Shown in pieces: positions 6,782-10,768 of a stretch of DNA of 10,768 bases. Source of the DNA: Spirochaetales bacterium (GTDB lineage Bacteria > Spirochaetota > Spirochaetia > DSM-27196 > SLST01); assembly GCA_030642995.1 (NCBI GenBank), contig DAOWMR010000056.1:1-10768 (forward strand), given 5' to 3'. Below the pieces are notes generated by a model. It was not told the DNA's origin, searched no databases, and saw only the letters and a program-made list of their open reading frames with translations. The position numbers were made by a program, and so were the translations under genes. Within the stretch, counting starts at the first letter, position 1. Each line of letters starts with the position of its first letter.

Positions 6782-8542
6782 ATGAGTGAACCAACCGCGC
6801 AGCGCGCAGACAATCTCCCAATCTCCCTGACCCGTCAATTGATCGCCTACATCGGGAACAAGCGCCGACTTCTCCCGTTCCTTGCTCCGATTCTCAGCGG
6901 GGTCGCACGGGCGGGCGCCCTGAGCGAGACACAGTTCCTGGATCCCATGTCAGGCAGCGGCGCCGTGTCCCGGCTTGCGCGCCATCTCGGATTCACCGTG
7001 TCCGCCAACGACTGGGAGGAGTTTGCATACATTGTCACGGCGGCATACCTGGAGAACACCTCGGCGGATCTGGCCCGACTCTTTGGCCCCTTCGGGGGAT
7101 TGGATCACGTGCTACGCGAACTTGATGACCACGGATGGGCGACGGGCGAAGACGATCCGGGCTACATCGCCGTGCACTTCGCGCCTCAATCCACAGCGAA
7201 TCCTCGGATTGGGCAGGAGCGGCTGTTCTACACCGCCGAGAATGCACGGTTTCTGGACAGAGTGCGAGATCGCATAGAGGAGCGTTTTCCCCCAGGGGGC
7301 TCCGCAGATACCGGAGGAGATACGAACCGTATCCGGCGTGTACTGATCGCACTCCTTCTCTATGAGGCCTCCAACCATGCGAATACTTCCGGCGTATTCA
7401 AAGCTTATCATCGAGGTTTCGGGGGGCACGGGAAGGACGCCCTCCCTCGCATTCTCAGCCCCATGCACCTGGAGCAGCCCCAGGTGATTGACGGCCCGGC
7501 CGGTGAGGTGAGCAACGAGGACGCCCTTCTGTTCGTCAAGGGACGGACCGCGGACATCTGCTACCTTGACCCTCCGTACAACTCTCACCAGTACGGAAGC
7601 AACTACTTCATGTTGAACACCATCGCCCGGTGGGACAAGCCGTCCGTCGATTCCGATCGCGACGCGACCGGCAACCTTGTGGTGAAGGCTGGAATTCGTC
7701 CCGATTGGACGAAAACAAGATCGCCGTTTTGCTACAAGGAGAGCGCGGCTGGAGCCTTCACCAGGCTTATCGACAGGATTGATGCCGCGGTCCTTGTGGT
7801 GAGCTACTCGGCATCCGGGTTCATCGTGCCCGAAGAGATGGCGGACCTGCTCACGTCGCAGGGGGCGTTGACCCTCCACGGAACCAATTACGCTGCCTAC
7901 CGTGGGGGTCGCCAGAGCCTTACCCGGGCAAGCATGGGCCAGGAGCTTGTATTCGTCGTCCGGCGCCGAGCAGCACGCGCTTGTGCCGGTGCTCAGGGCA
8001 CGTTCGGGTTCGAGTCAACCGATCACGCCGAGGGGCGAGAACGCGGAGCTTCGGCGGTTGCCCGACAACTTGCTGAATGGAATGTCCACGAGTTGCTCCA
8101 GAGTCGATTTGTTCCGGAGCGACTGCGTGAGGAGTTTTCCACCGGGCACAGCGAGGTCCGGCTCACGGAGTCAGTATCCGTTCCGACGACCGATTTCTAC
8201 CGTCTGGACAATTGCAAGGTGGAGATCCGCGCCCTCTCGGACGCGGATCTCCGCGACGTTGCAGAACGATTGGAACGCGCTCGTTGCGCCGACCACGGCG
8301 AAGAGTTCCGTACCGTGCTCTCGTTGATTCGGTCCGGTGACAAGGGAACCGTGGACCGGGTCCATCAGCAGCGCCTGCTGACATGTCTGCGAAGATACGC
8401 CCACCGGAAGTACCGCCGGCAGTTCTGGGAATCGGTCGCGGAGCTTCAGGTTGAGATTGACCAACGGCCGGCCGATCTCGGTGGGATGTTGCCGGGCCTC
8501 TCGCGAATCGTTGAGCAGGCGCGGTCTCGCTTCGGGGAATGA
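6782..8542 (+). CDS. D12-class adenine-N6 DNA methyltransferase with C-terminal extension
   Basis: A 586-residue protein whose first ~395 residues are a DNA adenine methyltransferase that transfers a methyl group from S-adenosylmethionine to N6 of adenine. Motif order is that of the alpha/D12 class. Motif X is Y-I-G-N-K-R-R-L-L (23-31), the AdoMet-binding motif I is F-L-D-P-M-S-G-S-G-A-V-S (52-63), and N-D (76-77) is at the next strand. The catalytic motif IV is D-P-P-Y (263-266), continuing N-S-H-Q-Y-G-S-N-Y. V-V-S-Y-S-A-S-G (339-346) is a late core strand. Residues about 400-586 are a charged helical extension in which I recognise no domain; target recognition, regulation or a separate activity are all possible. 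The recognition sequence cannot be predicted. No restriction endonuclease gene lies beside it, so it looks orphan. It is divergent from murE with a 38-base gap. The ribosome binding site is weak (CGAG-like), and the start is chosen because motif X follows 22 residues later. Confidence 0.85.
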   Translation: MSEPTAQRADNLPISLTRQLIAYIGNKRRLLPFLAPILSGVARAGALSETQFLDPMSGSGAVSRLARHLGFTVSANDWEEFAYIVTAAYLENTSADLARLFGPFGGLDHVLRELDDHGWATGEDDPGYIAVHFAPQSTANPRIGQERLFYTAENARFLDRVRDRIEERFPPGGSADTGGDTNRIRRVLIALLLYEASNHANTSGVFKAYHRGFGGHGKDALPRILSPMHLEQPQVIDGPAGEVSNEDALLFVKGRTADICYLDPPYNSHQYGSNYFMLNTIARWDKPSVDSDRDATGNLVVKAGIRPDWTKTRSPFCYKESAAGAFTRLIDRIDAAVLVVSYSASGFIVPEEMADLLTSQGALTLHGTNYAAYRGGRQSLTRASMGQELVFVVRRRAARACAGAQGTFGFESTDHAEGRERGASAVARQLAEWNVHELLQSRFVPERLREEFSTGHSEVRLTESVSVPTTDFYRLDNCKVEIRALSDADLRDVAERLERARCADHGEEFRTVLSLIRSGDKGTVDRVHQQRLLTCLRRYAHRKYRRQFWESVAELQVEIDQRPADLGGMLPGLSRIVEQARSRFGE

Positions 8543-8570
8543 GCGCCCACGCCCGTGGATTGTGCTGTGG

Positions 8571-8599
8571 TTGTCGGGTCGGGGTCTTTCAAATACCAT
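8571..8599 (+). promoter_or_regulatory. Candidate sigma70 promoter for the response regulator/kinase pair
   Basis: TTGTCG (8571-8576), a 17-base spacer and TACCAT (8594-8599), each a 4/6 match to consensus, lie in the 76-base gap after the methyltransferase stop. The -10 ends 19 bases before the ATG at 8619, again giving a leader of about 12 bases that holds GGAG. Confidence 0.36.
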
Positions 8600-8618
8600 T
8601 GGGCTGCCGGAGATCATC

Positions 8619-10196
8619 ATGTACCGTCTGTTGTTTGCGGACGACGAACATATTGTACGAGAAGGTGTGTCGTCGCGGGTTGGTTGGGGCGAAAATGGGT
8701 TTGAGCTCGTTTCGGTTTTCAGGAACGGCCGGGAAATACTGGAATACCTCGAAGACAACTCGGTCGACGTAATCCTTTCGGACATCAGCATGCCGCTCAT
8801 GGACGGTCTCGCTGTTTGCCGTGAGGTGTCTGTCCGCTATCCGGAGACAATTCTCCTGTTACTCACCGGATATGACCAGTTCGAATATGCTCAAGAGGCT
8901 CTGAAGTATCACGTCAGCGAATTGCTGCTCAAACCAATCACCGCGGCCGAGCTTGAAATTGTCCTGGGCAGAGTTCGAGACGAATTGGACCGACGGGGCC
9001 GTGCGAAACAGGAAGAGGCAGAGCTCCATGCCCGACTGGAGGAAAGTCTCCCGCTCCTCAAGGAACGCTTTGTTCAGAGACTCGTGCTTGGCCAACTGAC
9101 CCGTGAGGAGATTGTTCGGCGAACCGCAGATCTCCATTGGAACAATCTCAACGGGTGGTATCAGATCGTTCTGATTCATGTCCCATCGAGCTGGGACGAA
9201 CTGCGGAGGCTCTCGCTTACCGAACGGACCGCGGGGTCCCTTGCGGATGCAGACGAGTTGTTCGTCAATGCGGAGGAGAACCTGGTTCTGCTTTTACAGG
9301 GTCCCGACAGAAACGCTCTTCAGGAGCGGACTTCGCTCCTTGCCCCCGAGATACTGAGGAGTTCCAGCCGCGTTGCGGTCACGCCGGTTTGCGTGGCGGT
9401 TGGAGAAGCGGTTCCGGAGCTCGGGAAACTCGGCCGGTCCTACGAAAGTGGTCGCCGAGCTCTCGGGCACACCAGGCTCCTCGGTTTGCCGCAGGTTGTC
9501 TCAGCGCGGGAGGTGGGGGCGCTTTGCTCGCTCGCAGTTGAGGACTTTCATGAACTTGCAAAGACACTCGTGGAAACGTTGCGCCGCGGTGACCGCAGTT
9601 GTTCGATGGAAGCGGTGGATGAAGTGTTTTCGCAGCTCGAGCAGCACTACCTGGAACCGGGCGCTGCCGACGCATATCTCGCAAGGATTCAGTTCCTTCT
9701 GCTGGATTTCGTAGAGCAGATCGCTCACGGTCCGGCCGCCGAGATGCCGGAAGAAGTTGGCGCACTCTTCTATGCTCAGCACTTTACCTCCCTGGCTGAA
9801 GCCAAGGAGCACTACCGGAGAACCGTGGGGAAGATCCTCGACTACCTGGAGAAGCAGAAACAGGAGGCTGTGGTCTCGCGCGTCGGACGTGCGGAGAAGG
9901 TAATCCGGGATCGGCACGCTGAGCCCGGGTTGTCGCTCCAGGATATCTGCGACGAAGTCTTTCTTTCGGTAAGCCAGTTCAGCGTACTGTTCAAGGAATC
10001 CACAGGGACGACATTTGTCGAGTATCTGACTCACATCCGGATTGAGAGTGCGAAGGAACTGCTACGAACCACAGATCTTCGGACGTACGAGATTGCCGAT
10101 CGGGTAGGCTACACTGATCCACGATACTTCACTTATGTGTTCAAGAAACTGACGGGGATGACAAGCTCCGAGTACCGAGAAGGTGGGCAGGTGTGA
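8619..10196 (+). CDS. YesN-type response regulator (REC domain plus AraC HTH)
   Basis: A 525-residue cytoplasmic transcription regulator. Residues 1-120 are a receiver domain: acidic pair D8/D9, phospho-acceptor D55 in I-L-S-D-I-S-M-P, T83 in L-L-T-G-Y-D, and K105 in L-L-L-K-P. Residues about 420-525 are an AraC-type double helix-turn-helix, with the first recognition region around S-L-Q-D-I-C-D-E-V-F-L-S (439-450) and the second at Y-E-I-A-D-R-V-G-Y-T-D-P-R-Y-F (490-504), ending in L-T-G-M-T-S-S-E-Y-R. The ~300 residues between are the variable linker usual in this family. The start is placed at 8619 because GGAG (8609-8612) is 6 bases upstream and the REC domain begins at once; an ORF open from 8451 would run through the methyltransferase end. 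Its last four bases overlap the start of the kinase gene, the usual arrangement for YesN/YesM pairs that often control nearby sugar or nutrient transport genes; no target gene is visible here. Confidence 0.93.
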   Translation: MYRLLFADDEHIVREGVSSRVGWGENGFELVSVFRNGREILEYLEDNSVDVILSDISMPLMDGLAVCREVSVRYPETILLLLTGYDQFEYAQEALKYHVSELLLKPITAAELEIVLGRVRDELDRRGRAKQEEAELHARLEESLPLLKERFVQRLVLGQLTREEIVRRTADLHWNNLNGWYQIVLIHVPSSWDELRRLSLTERTAGSLADADELFVNAEENLVLLLQGPDRNALQERTSLLAPEILRSSSRVAVTPVCVAVGEAVPELGKLGRSYESGRRALGHTRLLGLPQVVSAREVGALCSLAVEDFHELAKTLVETLRRGDRSCSMEAVDEVFSQLEQHYLEPGAADAYLARIQFLLLDFVEQIAHGPAAEMPEEVGALFYAQHFTSLAEAKEHYRRTVGKILDYLEKQKQEAVVSRVGRAEKVIRDRHAEPGLSLQDICDEVFLSVSQFSVLFKESTGTTFVEYLTHIRIESAKELLRTTDLRTYEIADRVGYTDPRYFTYVFKKLTGMTSSEYREGGQV

Positions 10197-10603
10197 GCAC
10201 ACGACACGTGAGTTCACGTATGTGGTTTGGCTCACTGGAGTCCCGCTTCTATCTCATTTTCACCGTTGTTTTTTTCGCGAGTATCCTTGGAATGCAGATC
10301 GTTGCCTTTAGATTCACCGTTTCAGCCGTGCGTGACGCAACGATTCAGACGAAGACTACTCTGCTCGAGCAGCTCGTAGAGCGAATAAACACCTACATCG
10401 CCGGTATGGAACGAATATCACAGGCGGTTATTTCTGATCCGGACGTCACGCTCTACCTCAAGGCGGGTGAGGCACTGCAGACAGAACAGACTCTCGTTGC
10501 CGGGATTGAGGAGCGCCTCTCGCACTACATCCAAGCCCGGGAGGATATCTCCTCTATCCTCATCCTCAGGGTATGCCCGCCGCCCCAGAACAACAGCTCA
10601 TAG
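10193..10603 (+). CDS. YesM-type sensor histidine kinase, N-terminal fragment ending at an abrupt joint
   Basis: The gene begins at GTG 10193 inside GTGA, overlapping the regulator stop, with AGGTGG (10181-10186) as ribosome binding site. The protein has a short basic start and one membrane helix at about residues 20-39 (F-Y-L-I-F-T-V-V-F-F-A-S-I-L-G-M). An extracytoplasmic sensor region follows, including a helix about 45-70 and L-S-H-Y-I-Q-A-R-E-D-I-S-S-I-L-I-L (109-125), the usual start of the YesM-like ligand domain. From about residue 126 (base 10570) the frame becomes V-C-P-P-P-Q-N-N-S-S and stops at 10603. The second membrane helix, HAMP, histidine box and ATPase domain are missing. 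Because the minus strand beyond 10570 is well-formed coding sequence of another type, the ending is an artefact of a joint or a real disruption. Identity as kinase rests on the partner gene and topology. Confidence 0.72.
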   Translation: MSTRHVSSRMWFGSLESRFYLIFTVVFFASILGMQIVAFRFTVSAVRDATIQTKTTLLEQLVERINTYIAGMERISQAVISDPDVTLYLKAGEALQTEQTLVAGIEERLSHYIQAREDISSILILRVCPPPQNNSS

Positions 10604-10767
10604 TAATACTCGCCCTGTATCGAAGCCGGTATGCCAAGCCAGGATGCGAGCAGTGCGCCCATGGCAATCACGGCGGAAATGAGCGCTGAATACAGGCCGA
10701 AACGCAGCGCCCCCTGTCCGGTGACACGCAGGCCGATCGGGCGGGAAAAAAACAGCCCGCGCAGTAC
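10567..10767 (-). CDS. Internal fragment of a membrane protein, possibly heme-copper oxidase subunit I-like
   Basis: Reading the minus strand from the right edge gives 67 codons without a stop: a basic start (V-L-R-G-L-F-F-S-R-P), G-A-L-R-F-G-L-Y-S-A-L-I-S-A-V-I-A-M-G-A (a membrane helix), W-L-G-I-P, then E-Y-Y-Y-E-L-L-F-W-G-G-G-H-T-L. The aromatic helix ending in W-G-G-G-H recalls the histidine-bearing helix of heme-copper oxidase subunit I relatives, where the His binds copper. This is a resemblance from memory and not a search result. The frame is cut at about 10567-10572, where it runs into reversed kinase sequence and reaches a stop at 10527-10525. No matching neighbour exists in the window, so this piece likely belongs to another locus or organism. 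Coding in this direction is well supported; the family is moderately so. Confidence 0.5.
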
Positions 10768-10768
10768 C

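Noticed and set aside
7289..7299. CCCCCAGGGGG palindrome inside the methyltransferase gene
   Set aside because: It encodes Pro-Pro-Gly-Gly in frame and is explained by codon choice; no regulatory context.
7421..7426. Run of six G within the methyltransferase gene, considered as a phase-variation tract
   Set aside because: Six bases is short for contingency loci and falls in a conserved coding stretch. Without population data it is ordinary.
7112..7879. 255-codon minus-strand open frame inside the methyltransferase gene
   Set aside because: It lies opposite a gene with complete catalytic motifs, its translation resembles no family, and long antisense frames are expected in GC-rich coding DNA.
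8547..8558. CCACG-CC-CGTGG palindrome just after the methyltransferase stop, considered as a terminator
   Set aside because: The stem is only 4-5 bp and has no following T-tract.
8451..8618. Upstream extension of the response regulator ORF to an ATG at 8451
   Set aside because: It overlaps the methyltransferase reading frame, its residues are not receiver-like, and a good GGAG sits before the ATG at 8619 where the REC domain begins.

Overview
The window reads as chromosomal DNA of a free-living bacterium with moderately high GC. It may be a member of the Spirochaetota. That is an inference from the gene mix (TPR exported protein, YesN/YesM-type two-component pair, membrane-anchored M28-like protein, MurE with an unusual selectivity motif) and not from any marker gene. 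No rRNA, tRNA, CRISPR array, insertion sequence or phage gene was seen.

Layout: (1) 1-149, minus strand: the first 49 codons of an AEC (auxin efflux carrier) family permease running off the left edge. It is divergent from (2) 224-1117, plus: an exported TPR protein related to the RMDN-like family. A GC-rich hairpin at 1150-1177 probably ends that transcript. (3) 4536-1145, minus: a two-gene unit in which an M28-like/multi-TM membrane protein is translationally coupled (GTGA overlap) to dinB (DNA polymerase IV). (4) 4573-5082, plus: a small FMN nitroreductase, divergent from the M28-like gene and convergent with (5) murE (6743-5103, minus). (6) 6782-8542, plus: an orphan D12-class adenine-N6 DNA methyltransferase with a long unassigned C-terminal extension. 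(7) 8619-10196, plus: a YesN-type response regulator (REC plus AraC HTH), overlapping by 4 bases the start of (8) 10193 onward, the membrane sensor kinase that is its expected partner.

The right end is abnormal. Near base 10570 the kinase frame stops looking like a kinase. From there to the end the minus strand instead encodes an uninterrupted internal piece of a membrane protein resembling a heme-copper oxidase subunit I-like protein. This is best read as a chimeric assembly joint at a contig end, or else a genuine rearrangement.

The genes fall into small independent units: wall synthesis (murE), lesion bypass (dinB), DNA modification and signal transduction. Most of the window is ordinary housekeeping and accessory content. 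I found no convincing new multi-gene system. The points most worth checking are the joint at 10570, the degenerate metal site of the M28-like protein, the methyltransferase C-terminal extension, the MurE selectivity loop and the closely packed divergent promoters.
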